Shown: positions 55,318 to 64,000 of the stretch, one piece after another
Numbering within the stretch: the first letter of the stretch is position 1
How the letters are laid out: each line of letters begins with the position of its first letter
Translations under genes and position numbers: made by a program
From: Nostoc sp. HK-01
GTDB taxonomy: Bacteria > Cyanobacteriota > Cyanobacteriia > Cyanobacteriales > Nostocaceae
Length of the DNA stretch: 64,000 bases
Direction of reading: 5' to 3'
NCBI GenBank assembly: GCA_003990705.1
Contig: AP018319.1
Location: 62,001 to 126,000 of the forward strand
The notes under the pieces: generated by a model
What the model saw: only the letters and a program-made list of their open reading frames with translations
What the model was told of the DNA's origin: nothing
Database searches by the model: none

Positions 55318-58300
55318 ATGCAAGTTATTCACGGCACCTGGATACCAGACCCTACAACTGAATTTATTCAATCTGGTTCTTTTTATCTATGGGTAGAAAC
55401 TTCTATAGCTAAACAAAGTCGGACTCGACAACAGATTCATCCTAGACAGTTATCACAAGAAGAATTAGTCAGTTTCTTAGCGCAAAATCTGGGATTTAAA
55501 GAGACCCCTGTACAATTAAAAGAACGCATCTCTACTAAATGTTTTGCGCTTCCAACTATCAATAATCAGCCCATCCCTTCACCAGAACTAATTAAGTATC
55601 TAGAGTTTGAATTTCCTGAAAGTTATGAAGATTTTCAATCCTGGAACGTCATCTGCTATGAAACAGTCGTCTCTGCTAAAGGCAAAAAATTAATCAATAT
55701 TGCCAAACTCCTCAAAGATATTCATTTTTTAGCACTTTACAATGCAAATGAATTCCAAATTGGTTCAGATTTACTATTCTGGTATCATTATACGCAAGCA
55801 TTTAGACAAATAATCTTCAAAGACCAATATATTCCGGCATTAAAATATCGACACCTAGCGGCACTCAAGGATAAAAAACGCAAGAACAAAAGTAAAGAGC
55901 CATCCTCAAAACAATTTGAGATATATGCGGCTTGGGAGATTATTTCTGAGCAATATGAGGCAAACATTCAAAAATATCTTGAGTATATGCCACTCCTTTG
56001 TACAGCAGGTAGTCACCATCAAGAGCAACAAATAGAATTTTTCGATAAAGAAACGCTCCTGCGACATTTTTCCGAATCTCTTCTCCAGAATTTAGTAACT
56101 GATACAATCTCCACAGCCGCCTTTGATAAACGAATAGCAGATTCTCTGATTTACTATTGTCTAAATCAAAACAGATATAATCCCTTAAAAACAGAAACTT
56201 TTTTACTCCAATACCAACAGTGGTTGGCATGGAAAAACAGAATTCAGCACACTCAATCTAACTTACCCTTCCATCTATGCTTTCAGTTGCATTCCCCAAC
56301 TGCCCAAGATGTAGACAATTGGCAGATTCAATTTTTGGTATCTAGCAAACAAGACCCTTCCTTGAAGATGGCATTGGCAGAATACTGGCTGATGAATCAA
56401 AAAAGCAAAGCAAGTATCCACAAACAGTATGGTCAAGATTTTGAAACTAATTTACTGCTGAACCTGGGCTATGCTGCCCGGATGTATCCCAAGCTTTGGC
56501 AAGGATTAGAAACAGATCGTCCCATCGGAATGCAGCTGACTTTGGATGAAGCATTTGGTTTCCTCAAGGAAAGTGCTTGGGTATTGGAAGATTCAGGGTT
56601 TAAAATTATTGTTCCAGCTTGGTATACTCCCGCAGGTCGCCGTCGCGCTAAGATTCGCCTCAAAGCATCAACCAAAAAATTAACTCCCACAAAGGGTGAA
56701 ACTAGAAGCTATTTTGGTCTAAATTCACTGGTGGAGTATCAATATGAATTAGCAATTGGCGATGCTACTGTGACACCACAGGAATGGGAACAACTAGTTA
56801 ATACTAAGGCTCCCTTAGTGCATTTTCGCGGTCAATGGATGGAATTAGACCGAGATAAAATGCAGCAACTACTCCAATTTTGGGAATCCCACGGTTCGGA
56901 GCAACCGCAGATGACTTTGCTGGAGTTTATGCAACGTACTGCCGAGGCTGGCGATGATTGGGAAATTGAACATGACCAAGCTTTAGCAGAAGTTATGGCC
57001 AAACTGCAAGATAAAAGTCAGTTGGAGCCAATTTCACAACAGCTTTTGCTCCAAGGTACTCTGCGAGAATATCAAAAGCGTGGGGTGGCTTGGCTGCATT
57101 ATCTTGAAAAATTAGGCTTAAATGGTTGTTTAGCTGACGATATGGGACTGGGCAAGTCCGTACAGGTAATTGCTCTTTTAGTACAAGAAAAACAGACAAA
57201 ACAGCCCTTGTTACCGACACTACTCATTGCACCTACTTCTGTTGTGGGCAATTGGCAAAAAGAAATTGCGAAATTTGCTCCTCATTTAAAAACTCTCGTA
57301 CATCATGGCAGCGATCGCCTAACTTACTCTGCCGATTTCCAAGCGGCTTGCCAACAGCATGACGTAGTGATTAGCTCTTTTACTCTAGCTCGCAAAGATG
57401 AAAAACTCTTCAACAGTGTCGAATGGCAACGTTTGGTAGTGGATGAGGCACAAAATATTAAAAATCCGAAAGCTGCACAGACTAAAGCTATTGTGAAAAT
57501 CTCGGCTAAACATCGCCTAGCTTTGACGGGTACACCAGTGGAGAACCGTTTACTTGATTTGTGGTCAATTTTTAATTTTCTCAATCCTGGGTATTTGGGT
57601 AAAGAAGCACAATTTCGCAAGTCTTTTGAAATCCCCATTCAAAAAGATAATGATAAAGTAAAGTCAACTACCCTAAAGAAATTAGTAGAACCTTTAATTT
57701 TACGACGTGTTAAAACCGACCAATCTATTATCAGTGACTTGCCCGATAAAGTTGAACAAAAACTTTACACTAATCTCACTAAAGAGCAAGCATCATTGTA
57801 TGAAGTTGTGGTTAAAGATGTTGAAGAACAATTACAAGCAGCCCAAGGCATCCAGCGCAAAGGTTTAATTCTCTCAACATTGATGAAACTGAAGCAAATT
57901 TGCAATCATCCAGGGCAGTTTCTTCAAGACGGTAGTGAATTTTTGCCAGAGCGCTCTCACAAACTCTCTCGTCTAGTTGAGATGGTAGATGAGGCTATGT
58001 CCGAAGGAGAAAGTCTTCTAATATTTAGTCAATTTACCGAAATTTGCGAACAGATTGAAAAGTATCTCAAACATAATCTGCATTGTAATACTTACTATTT
58101 ACATGGAGGTACTACTCGCCAGCGTCGGGAACAAATGATTAATGAATTTCAAGACCCTCAGACAGAACCATCTGTATTTGTGCTTTCTTTAAAAGCCGGT
58201 GGTGTTGGTATTACTCTAACTAAAGCTAATCATGTTTTTCATTTCGACCGTTGGTGGAACCCCGCTGTTGAAGACCAAGCCACTGACCGCGCTTTTCGGA

Positions 58301-58497
58301 TTGGTCAAAAAAAGAATGTTTTTGTACATAAATTTGTAGCAATTGGCACTTTAGAAGAACGCATTGACCAAATGATTGAAGATAAGAAAAAACTTTCTTC
58401 AATGGTTGTTGGCAGTGATGAATCTTGGCTGACTGAATTAGATAATGATGCCTTTAAACAACTTATCGCCTTGAATAAAACTACTATTTTGGAGTAA
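55318..58497 (+). CDS. SNF2-family helicase (HepA/RapA-like)
   Basis: 1059 residues. The N-terminal half (1-570) holds the bacterial SNF2-associated region. The helicase core has motif I DDMGLGKSVQ (607-616), DEAQ (VDEAQNIKN near 706), LTGTPVENRL (near 735), and the second RecA lobe with LIFSQFTEICEQIEKYL and QATDRAFRIGQ. It translocates on DNA or displaces proteins from it using ATP. The immediate partner is a SWIM zinc-finger protein that starts 5 bases after its stop. SNF2-SWIM pairs are common in cyanobacteria; their role is uncertain, with roles in transcription recycling or defence both plausible. Confidence 0.93.
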   Translation: MQVIHGTWIPDPTTEFIQSGSFYLWVETSIAKQSRTRQQIHPRQLSQEELVSFLAQNLGFKETPVQLKERISTKCFALPTINNQPIPSPELIKYLEFEFPESYEDFQSWNVICYETVVSAKGKKLINIAKLLKDIHFLALYNANEFQIGSDLLFWYHYTQAFRQIIFKDQYIPALKYRHLAALKDKKRKNKSKEPSSKQFEIYAAWEIISEQYEANIQKYLEYMPLLCTAGSHHQEQQIEFFDKETLLRHFSESLLQNLVTDTISTAAFDKRIADSLIYYCLNQNRYNPLKTETFLLQYQQWLAWKNRIQHTQSNLPFHLCFQLHSPTAQDVDNWQIQFLVSSKQDPSLKMALAEYWLMNQKSKASIHKQYGQDFETNLLLNLGYAARMYPKLWQGLETDRPIGMQLTLDEAFGFLKESAWVLEDSGFKIIVPAWYTPAGRRRAKIRLKASTKKLTPTKGETRSYFGLNSLVEYQYELAIGDATVTPQEWEQLVNTKAPLVHFRGQWMELDRDKMQQLLQFWESHGSEQPQMTLLEFMQRTAEAGDDWEIEHDQALAEVMAKLQDKSQLEPISQQLLLQGTLREYQKRGVAWLHYLEKLGLNGCLADDMGLGKSVQVIALLVQEKQTKQPLLPTLLIAPTSVVGNWQKEIAKFAPHLKTLVHHGSDRLTYSADFQAACQQHDVVISSFTLARKDEKLFNSVEWQRLVVDEAQNIKNPKAAQTKAIVKISAKHRLALTGTPVENRLLDLWSIFNFLNPGYLGKEAQFRKSFEIPIQKDNDKVKSTTLKKLVEPLILRRVKTDQSIISDLPDKVEQKLYTNLTKEQASLYEVVVKDVEEQLQAAQGIQRKGLILSTLMKLKQICNHPGQFLQDGSEFLPERSHKLSRLVEMVDEAMSEGESLLIFSQFTEICEQIEKYLKHNLHCNTYYLHGGTTRQRREQMINEFQDPQTEPSVFVLSLKAGGVGITLTKANHVFHFDRWWNPAVEDQATDRAFRIGQKKNVFVHKFVAIGTLEERIDQMIEDKKKLSSMVVGSDESWLTELDNDAFKQLIALNKTTILE

Positions 58498-58502
58498 GTC
58501 TT

Positions 58503-59345
58503 ATGCCTAAATTTAGTCGCACTTGGTGGGGCGAGCGTTTTATTAAAGCCTTAGAAAGTTTTACCGACGATAACCGACTTCAACGCGGACGTTCTTATGC
58601 TCGTGGCGGTAAAGTCAAGAGTTTTGAGATTGAACTCAATAAAATTACTGCTCAAGTTAAAGGCTCTATTAATCCTTACTTTGGAGTTTATAAAGAACCA
58701 ACCTACAACATAGTCATTGAAATTACACCTATTACCAAAACACGTTGGAATGAAGCTATCCCCAAGATTGCTTCTAAAGCCAGCATTGTTTCTCGATTGC
58801 TACTCAATGAAGTTCCCGAAAATATTGAAGAAATTTTTGCCCAAGTAGGCTTACATTTATTACCTCACAGTAGCAAAGATTTTAAAACTAAATGCTCTTG
58901 TCCTGATTATGCTAATCCCTGTAAGCACATTGCTGGTGTCTATTATCTGGTAGCTTCTCAACTAGATGCCAATCCATTTTTATTATTTGAACTGCGCGGA
59001 CTCTCTAAAGCAGAACTTCAAGCGAAATTAGCGACTTCACCTTTGGGCAAAGCACTATCAACATCCCTTGATCAGCAAACAGAGGTTAACATACAACCGA
59101 GTGAATCTTTCTATACAAGAGTAGAAAAGCGGCCTGTTAATCAAAAACCGAATCTTCGGGAGTTTTGGCTCGGTAGTAAGCGATTGCCCTCAACTATTGA
59201 AGCGTCCAATGAAAGTGGCATTCCAGCAATTTTAATTAAGAAGGAAGGAGATTTCCCTGCTTTCTGGCAAAAAGATAGTTCCTTTATCGAAACTATGGAG
59301 GAGCTTTATCAACGTGTTAAGACTAAAAATCAAAATTTGATTTAA
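58503..59345 (+). CDS. SWIM zinc-finger protein, partner of the SNF2 helicase
   Basis: 280 residues. The SWIM motif CSCPDYANPCKHIAG gives zinc ligands Cys130, Cys132, Cys140 and His142. The N-terminus (FSRTWWGERFIKALESFTDDNRLQRGRSYARGGKV) is the conserved start of this family. It begins 5 bases after the helicase stop, so both proteins are made from one message and presumably act together. SWIM domains bind DNA or proteins. A basic C-terminal tail (LREFWLGSKRLP) is also conserved in the family. Confidence 0.9.
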   Translation: MPKFSRTWWGERFIKALESFTDDNRLQRGRSYARGGKVKSFEIELNKITAQVKGSINPYFGVYKEPTYNIVIEITPITKTRWNEAIPKIASKASIVSRLLLNEVPENIEEIFAQVGLHLLPHSSKDFKTKCSCPDYANPCKHIAGVYYLVASQLDANPFLLFELRGLSKAELQAKLATSPLGKALSTSLDQQTEVNIQPSESFYTRVEKRPVNQKPNLREFWLGSKRLPSTIEASNESGIPAILIKKEGDFPAFWQKDSSFIETMEELYQRVKTKNQNLI

Positions 59346-59390
59346 CTGATTGATAGGCAATCTCTCTCACTACAATAGGCTAACTCATCT

Positions 59391-59693
59391 CTACAAATCA
59401 AAATCCAGGCTGAATGTTTTACCCTCCGTATCCTCTTGTTCAGCGTATGCCGATACAGTAGTAGACTGTTGGGAAGCTCCCGAATTAAAATCTATTCCAT
59501 TGAAATCGGATTTATAAGCTGTTGGTTGCTGTATATTCAACACTCCTTTTTTGAATGCAAAATAGCAGTCAATTATGAAATGAACCGTCTCCAAATAGCT
59601 TTTGTCTAATTGTTTAGCCTCTGCTAGTATGCGTTTACGATAACTGTTTCTAATGCGTACTTTATCTGAAATATCATCTTGACTATTGAGCAT
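59391..59693 (-). CDS. ParR-like plasmid segregation adaptor
   Basis: 100 residues. The N-terminal half (DKVRIRNSYRKRILAEAKQLDKSYLETVHFIIDCYFAFKKG) is basic and could form a ribbon-helix-helix. The C-terminal half is acidic and disordered (TEGKTFSLDFDL), as in ParR proteins whose tails bind the actin-like ParM filament. It lies 20 bases after the ParM-like gene. Identification rests on this partnership and on charge layout; direct similarity to a named ParR is not certain. Confidence 0.6.
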   Translation of the reverse strand: MLNSQDDISDKVRIRNSYRKRILAEAKQLDKSYLETVHFIIDCYFAFKKGVLNIQQPTAYKSDFNGIDFNSGASQQSTTVSAYAEQEDTEGKTFSLDFDL

Positions 59694-59713
59694 TGCTTTG
59701 TCCTAATAGGTTT

Positions 59714-60673
59714 TTAAGAATTCTTGTTGACTATCGCTTTCGCCATTTCTAGCAGTCCGACGGCATTCGCTTCTACAGGATTGTCCAGGACTTTGAAGCC
59801 ATTTTTCTCTAACAGCTTTTTGTACCCTGGCAACAAACAGCCACCACCAATTGCCCAGATTTCATCGCCTTGGTGTTTGGCATCCAGTGCCATACCTACT
59901 ACTTTTTTCAAATACTTCTCATACCAATCCTTGAAACAAGCCATGTACACATCTTTGATATCAATGTCACGGCTATATCTGGTATGTCCGTTTTCTAAAC
60001 AAAATCGCACTTTTGACGGGTCTCCGAGCTTGCCGCCATTGAGATGTTTCATTTTTTGAGCAATTTCATCAATGAGAACTTCTACACCGACTGGGTAGGG
60101 AGTGTGTACTTCCCGTTTGCCTTGGGTGTATCGAGAATACAGTGTTGTGCCATTACCAAAGTCGATAACTGTTAATTTTCTCGGTAGTGCTTGTCCAAAC
60201 AATGCGCCCATTCCTTCGGGAACAACTTTCAGGACTTCTACCTTAACTTCAGAGGGTTTGCCTGCGAGTGTCGCTTGATATTCTCCATTGAGGACTTGCG
60301 TTAAGTCTTTCGCTAGAGCGACATCATGCAAGCTGACGACTAACTTCAAATGCCAAGCTTTGCGGTGTGGCAAATGTGCTAATGCTCCCAGCAAAGTTGT
60401 CAAGGCATTCTTGATTTTGTTTTCATTGCTGTCTGTATTGCGTTCAAAATGATCTCCGGCACGAAACGCAGATTCTCCAACTGTGTAAGCTGTTCCATTA
60501 AATTCCACTCTACCTGGAACGTCTTCCATGTCTGCTGTAGAAATATAGCTGGGGACTCTCACTACATCAAAGCCATCGACTAAAAGTTTCAGGCTACCAT
60601 AGCCATTATCAAAACCTGCCGGAAAATTTTTTTGCAATGCGTGGATGTTTGTCATTGGGGTTAATTGCGGCAT
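59714..60673 (-). CDS. parM: ParM/StbA-family actin-like plasmid segregation protein
   Basis: 319 residues. The actin/Hsp70 nucleotide motifs are seen: phosphate 1 GFDNGYGSLKLL (20-31), phosphate 2 VIDFGNGTT (about 171-179), and adenosine motif AIGGGCLLPG (about 274-283). Such proteins form ATP-driven filaments that push plasmid copies apart through a ParR-bound centromere. The ParR-like gene follows immediately. Upstream at 60.69-60.80 kb there are tandem repeats that would fit the parC centromere and operator. No ribosome site is obvious; ATG 60655 is an alternative start. Confidence 0.85.
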   Translation of the reverse strand: MPQLTPMTNIHALQKNFPAGFDNGYGSLKLLVDGFDVVRVPSYISTADMEDVPGRVEFNGTAYTVGESAFRAGDHFERNTDSNENKIKNALTTLLGALAHLPHRKAWHLKLVVSLHDVALAKDLTQVLNGEYQATLAGKPSEVKVEVLKVVPEGMGALFGQALPRKLTVIDFGNGTTLYSRYTQGKREVHTPYPVGVEVLIDEIAQKMKHLNGGKLGDPSKVRFCLENGHTRYSRDIDIKDVYMACFKDWYEKYLKKVVGMALDAKHQGDEIWAIGGGCLLPGYKKLLEKNGFKVLDNPVEANAVGLLEMAKAIVNKNS

Positions 60674-60800
60674 AAAAACAGAGCTTTTTGAGGATACCCT
60701 AAATGAGGGCTAATTGTAACCTATATAACACCCATTTAGCCCCTATCTACAATTATTTATTTTTAGGGGTTATATGACCCCTATTTAGCCCCTATCTGTA
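60674..60800. promoter_or_regulatory. parC-like tandem repeat upstream of parM
   Basis: ATTTAGCCCCTATCT occurs at 60734-60748 and again at 60783-60797, 49 bases apart, each preceded by TATATxACxCC. A related inverted element (CCCTAAATGAGGGCTAA) is at 60698-60714. Such iterated sites directly before a ParM gene are typical of the centromere and operator of type II partition. The remaining 300 bases to the sigma gene show nothing else. Confidence 0.65.
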
Positions 60801-61109
60801 GTTTTTAATTTTTTATCTTATTTACTTATTTTTTGGCTTAAGTTAATTTGTTCTATTCAAATACAAACTTTGGTTGTAACAATTCAGTGAAATTATCTTT
60901 TGATTTGTTATAGCCAGTGCCTGTTTGAAGCAATCAGTTGCTCACTATCGGTATTCCTGAACATCTACGGATATTGATATTCCCGCTACAATAACCTCCT
61001 TGACTGAACAAAAACCTGATCAACATTGACAACAGAAATTAATTTCGATATTTAAGTATTTGATTTATACTCTGTGTCAACATCTTTGTTACTAAACCAG
61101 TTGAGTTCC

Positions 61110-62060
61110 ATGTCTAGGCTTGATTCCGATACAGTTGGCATTTACCTTAAAGAAATTAGTCGCTTCCCACTGCTAAAACCAGAACAAGAGATTCTCTATG
61201 CTAGACAGATACAGGAGTTGATAACTGTCCAGCAACAAAAATCTACTCTCCAGCAACAACTTCATAGAGAAATCACTAATGTTGAACTAGCTGCAAAACT
61301 CAAAAAAACTGAAGCACAGTTAAACTTCATCCTAGAACAAGGTCAACGTGCCAAACAAAAAATGATTAACGCCAACCTCCGCCTGGTAGTAGCGATCGCT
61401 AAAAAACATCAGTGGAGCAATCTGGACTTATTAGATTTAGTTCAAGAAGGCGCAATCGGCTTGCAGCAGGCTGCTGAAAAGTTTGATCCTAATCGCGGCT
61501 ATAAATTCTCCACTTGTGCCTACTGGTGGATTCGCCAAGCTATCATGCGAGCGATCGCCGAAAAATCCCGCACTGTTAGACTCCCTTGCCATTTGAGTGA
61601 GAAGTTCATGCGAATTAGAAAAGTGCAGCAAGAGCTTTCTCAAAGATTTGGTCGCTCTGCCACAATTACAGAAATAGCAAAAGTTATTAATGTACAACCA
61701 ACTCAGGTTAGAGAATACTTGGGTGCATTTCGTCAACCTGTTTCCCTGAACTTACAAGTTGGAGAAGAGCAAGACACACAATTACAAGAACTTTTACCTG
61801 ATGATGGTATCTCACCATTCGAGTGTGTTGTTCAAGAAAACTTCTCTCAAGATTTGAATAATTGGTTGAGTCTCCTGACACCAATACAAAAGCAGGTAAT
61901 TTTGCTGCGCTTTGGTTTCAGCAACGAAGGCAAGCTGACTACTAAACAAATTGCCCAAAGACTCCAAATCAGTCCAGCTAGGATTAATCACATTCAGCAG
62001 CAGGCTATTAAAGTTCTACGACGTGAGCAACAAAAAATGCTAGAGTATGTGGCCGGTTGA
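61110..62060 (+). CDS. Group 2 sigma-70 factor
   Basis: 316 residues from ATG 61110 (TTGAG upstream; GTG 61074 would add 12 residues). Region 1.2 is DTVGIYLKEISRFPLLKPEQE. Region 2 is MINANLRLVVAIAKKHQWSNLDLLDLVQEGAIGLQQAAEKFDPNRGYKFSTCAYWWIRQAIMRAIAEKSRTVRLP, with the -10 recognition helix intact. Region 3 is FMRIRKVQQELSQRFGRSATITEIAKVI. Region 4 has LTPIQKQVILLRFGFSNEGKLTTKQIAQRLQISPARINHIQQQAIKVLR. It lacks region 1.1, as in group 2 sigmas of cyanobacteria. The gene lies between two partition systems and could direct transcription of replicon genes. Confidence 0.92.
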   Translation: MSRLDSDTVGIYLKEISRFPLLKPEQEILYARQIQELITVQQQKSTLQQQLHREITNVELAAKLKKTEAQLNFILEQGQRAKQKMINANLRLVVAIAKKHQWSNLDLLDLVQEGAIGLQQAAEKFDPNRGYKFSTCAYWWIRQAIMRAIAEKSRTVRLPCHLSEKFMRIRKVQQELSQRFGRSATITEIAKVINVQPTQVREYLGAFRQPVSLNLQVGEEQDTQLQELLPDDGISPFECVVQENFSQDLNNWLSLLTPIQKQVILLRFGFSNEGKLTTKQIAQRLQISPARINHIQQQAIKVLRREQQKMLEYVAG

Positions 62061-62113
62061 ATTTGTAGATGGTATCCAGTATTTAACACATTGAAGAATA
62101 ATGCACTTAATAA

Positions 62114-62160
62114 TGAAACTAACATTAGTTTCATCGTTTTTGAAACTAATGTTAGTTTCA
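62114..62160. promoter_or_regulatory. Twin 20-bp palindromes upstream of parA
   Basis: Two sites, TGAAACTAACATTAGTTTCA (62114-62133) and TGAAACTAATGTTAGTTTCA (62141-62160), are each palindromic with 9-bp arms around a 2-base centre. They are also exact reverse complements of each other across a 7-base gap. They lie 165 bases before parA and after the sigma gene. They may be operator or partition sites for the ParA/ParB system; a transcription terminator for the sigma gene is an alternative, although no T-run follows. Confidence 0.75.
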
Positions 62161-62325
62161 CATAGATAACCTGAATGGTTAATTTTTTTCTTTAGATTTC
62201 TTAGACAGTTTGTACTCTCGCCTATAGGCAAGCTTTTATCAAAGTTACGACTAAAATCGTTTTGGTATATTTGTTGCTTTTAATCAATAAAGTTAAAAAT
62301 TATATGGATATCAAAAAACTTTGCC

Positions 62326-63186
62326 ATGAAAAAGAAACCAGCTAAAAAGCAGATTCGGCTAACAATTGCTAGTAATGCAGGCGGATCGGGGAAAACCACT
62401 GTCGCAACCCATTTGGCATATGCTGTTAGTGCCAAAGGTTACAAAGTTACTTTGATAGAGCTTGATCAAAACGGTTCACTGTGTATCTTTGCTAGGCTTG
62501 CACCAGCATCGATGGAACAATCTCTAGCAATTGTATTGAAAAAAACATTCGCAGGTGACTACCCACTAATACCGCTTTGGGAAGAACATATTTCCACTGT
62601 GACAGCTATTCAAGGCGGTAAATTCCTGGAAGAGAGTATTGCAGAAATATATAATTACAGTCGCCGTCACTATACGCTCAAAGATAGATTAGACGATTTT
62701 CCTTTAAATAGCGACTTAATTATTTTTGATACACCTGCCTCTTTAGAGCCTATGGGATTAATAGCTCTAGCAGCTTGTACTCATGTACTTGTTCCCATTA
62801 AGCCAGAGTATAAAGATACAGGAGCTTTCGCAGGTTTTTTAGATTGGTTCTATAGTAAAGTAGACGATTTAAGATTAAAACCACAACCTGAAATTTTAGG
62901 GTTTGTACCTACGAGGGTAGATTTATACGATGTAGGAGCGCATAGGGATATTTTAGGGCTAGACAAAAAAGGCAAACCCAGAAGTGATATTGATCCTGAA
63001 AAAACTCTTCCTTACTTAATTGAACAAATGGGAATTCGCTGCTTTCCCTTCATTCGAGAGTCGAATTATTATCTCAAAGCTAGTGGTTCTGGGCTACCCT
63101 TGCATTTATATCGACCTGGCTATGATGCTAGTGAGGATTTCAAGCCAATTGTGAGTAGCTTAATTAAATTAATGACAGAGGATTGA
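62326..63186 (+). CDS. parA: ParA-family partition ATPase with unusual Walker A
   Basis: 286 residues. The Walker A loop reads NAGGSGKTTVATHLA (17-31). The signature Lys of the deviant KGGxGKT form is replaced by Ala. Walker B is SDLIIFDTPAS (130-140), and HVLVPIKPEYKDTGAF is the usual following strand. The rest (KLRLKPQPEILGFVPTRVD, ESNYYLKASGSGLPLHLYRPG) is characteristic of cyanobacterial plasmid ParA proteins. The ParB gene starts 2 bases after the stop. With the twin palindromes upstream this makes a type I partition locus. Confidence 0.85.
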   Translation: MKKKPAKKQIRLTIASNAGGSGKTTVATHLAYAVSAKGYKVTLIELDQNGSLCIFARLAPASMEQSLAIVLKKTFAGDYPLIPLWEEHISTVTAIQGGKFLEESIAEIYNYSRRHYTLKDRLDDFPLNSDLIIFDTPASLEPMGLIALAACTHVLVPIKPEYKDTGAFAGFLDWFYSKVDDLRLKPQPEILGFVPTRVDLYDVGAHRDILGLDKKGKPRSDIDPEKTLPYLIEQMGIRCFPFIRESNYYLKASGSGLPLHLYRPGYDASEDFKPIVSSLIKLMTED

Positions 63187-63188
63187 TA

Positions 63189-64000
63189 ATGCCAAGTAAA
63201 AAACCTGTGGAGATTAGTCAACTGTTTGGTCAAGCAGGACAGTCTCAGCAAATTCATCAACTTAAAAGTCAGATAGAGAAACTTGAGGCAGAAATTACTC
63301 AGTTACGGGCAAATGTATTCAGCCCAGAAGAAAAAGCTGTATTAGAACAGCAAATTGAGCAACTCACTAACCAGCTGGCTACTCAAGGTGGGGTACATGA
63401 AATTGCAATTAGTCTTATAGATCCCGACCCCACACAACCTAGACAAACGTTTCCTCAATTAATAATTCAGGAACGAGCTGAAAGCTTGCGTAGGCAAGGA
63501 CAGCAAAATCCAATAGTGCTTATTCCACAACTTGATGGGCGTTACAAATTATTTGATGGAGAACTCAGGTGGAGAGCAGCTCCATTAGCTGAAATGACAA
63601 AACTAAAAGCTGTCTTTCTACTCAAAGAAGAAATTCCAGATGAAGTATCAGTCTTTGAAGGGCAACTAGTAACTAGTATTCACTCGCAAAAGCTTCATGA
63701 TCTTGATTTAGCCACTGCCTTAATTAGATTAATTATATTTAAATATCCTAATTTCATCGGACAGGAAGATGACATCCCAAAATTCCTAAATGCTTTTATT
63801 AATCGCCTAGTTCGCAGTCAGAAGATACAAGATTTAGCATTGATCAAAGATGCTGATTTGATAACTCAGCAAGAGTGGCTAGAAACATCTGATTTTAAGG
63901 AACAGGAAGAATATGAAATAGTTTCGGTTTTACTAGGGCTACAACTTAATCCAGTATCTGTTAATAATAATATTTTTCCTTTACTCAAGGTAGCAGAAGA
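63189..64000 (+). CDS. parB: ParB-family partition protein (partial, runs off right edge)
   Basis: The first 270 residues are visible from ATG 63189, 2 bases after parA. Residues 20-75 form a coiled coil (IHQLKSQIEKLEAEITQLRANV...LEQQIEQLTNQLA), followed by the ParB/Srx CTPase-like core: IDPDPTQPRQTF, RAESLRRQGQQNPIVLIPQ and LFDGELRWRAAPLA. The remaining part (helix-turn-helix and C-terminal dimerisation) lies beyond the window. The N-terminal coiled coil is unusual compared with chromosomal ParB. Confidence 0.85.
   Translation, partial: MPSKKPVEISQLFGQAGQSQQIHQLKSQIEKLEAEITQLRANVFSPEEKAVLEQQIEQLTNQLATQGGVHEIAISLIDPDPTQPRQTFPQLIIQERAESLRRQGQQNPIVLIPQLDGRYKLFDGELRWRAAPLAEMTKLKAVFLLKEEIPDEVSVFEGQLVTSIHSQKLHDLDLATALIRLIIFKYPNFIGQEDDIPKFLNAFINRLVRSQKIQDLALIKDADLITQQEWLETSDFKEQEEYEIVSVLLGLQLNPVSVNNNIFPLLKVAE

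Overview
The window reads as accessory DNA of a filamentous, Nostoc-like cyanobacterium. Family-level evidence is an RpaB-type (ycf27) response regulator, CruF and an acyl-lipid delta-9 desaturase, a DUF1392-like protein, a GTTTCAATCCC...ATTGCAAT CRISPR repeat, frequent GCGATCGC (HIP1) octamers, heptanucleotide tandem repeats and GTTCGCGTAGCGTCTCC-type dispersed repeats. Two partition systems (ParM/ParR-like at 59.4-60.7 kb, ParA/ParB at 62.3-64 kb), a second DnaB-type helicase beside a winged-helix replication-like protein, and many insertion sequences point to a large plasmid or a plasmid-derived island. That is an inference, because no replication origin was proven and no rRNA or tRNA was seen.

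Layout. 0-1 kb: the 3' end of cas1 and a five-repeat CRISPR array. 1-6 kb: an RpaB-like regulator, a MITE-clipped PepSY remnant and a large LOV-PAS-GGDEF-EAL protein. 6.2-10.8 kb: a five-gene leftward cluster for aldehyde/carbonyl stress (SRPBCC protein, two tandem zinc dehydrogenases, DJ-1/PfpI, aldo/keto reductase). 11.8-15.9 kb: a leftward replication-like operon (winged-helix protein, small protein, DnaB, small protein, ASCH protein, frameshifted small protein). 16-21.1 kb: an Rpn-like nuclease, then a leftward run of phage/plasmid-type genes including an adenine methyltransferase coupled to a truncated AlkB. 21.2-24.8 kb: an XRE regulator with a clear promoter/operator opposite it, a frameshifted plasmid gene and a NACHT NTPase that is a defence candidate. 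24.9-27 kb: carotenoid and fatty-acid genes. 27.4-45.6 kb: two very large sensory kinases separated by mobile DNA (IS4/Tn5-like element, group II intron, IS5 element, second IS4-type transposase, IS5 relic). 46-55 kb: a secreted TPR-CHAT protein, a duplicated small gene pair decayed in complementary fashion, a BASS-type transporter, an IS1 relic and a GC-rich three-gene Dyp-peroxidase cluster. 55-64 kb: a SNF2 helicase/SWIM pair, ParR/ParM, a group 2 sigma factor and ParA/ParB.

How the parts may work together. The replication-like operon, the two partition systems and the sigma factor form the maintenance backbone. The NACHT NTPase, the CRISPR locus, the SNF2-SWIM pair, the Rpn nuclease, the TPR-CHAT protein and the methyltransferase are plausible defence or genome-conflict genes. 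The LOV protein, the CheB-CheR kinase, the CBS-PAS kinase and RpaB are sensory. Many pseudogenes carry a single identifiable lesion (4-bp duplication, one nonsense codon, extra G, small deletion), so decay looks recent and the region appears to be in flux.
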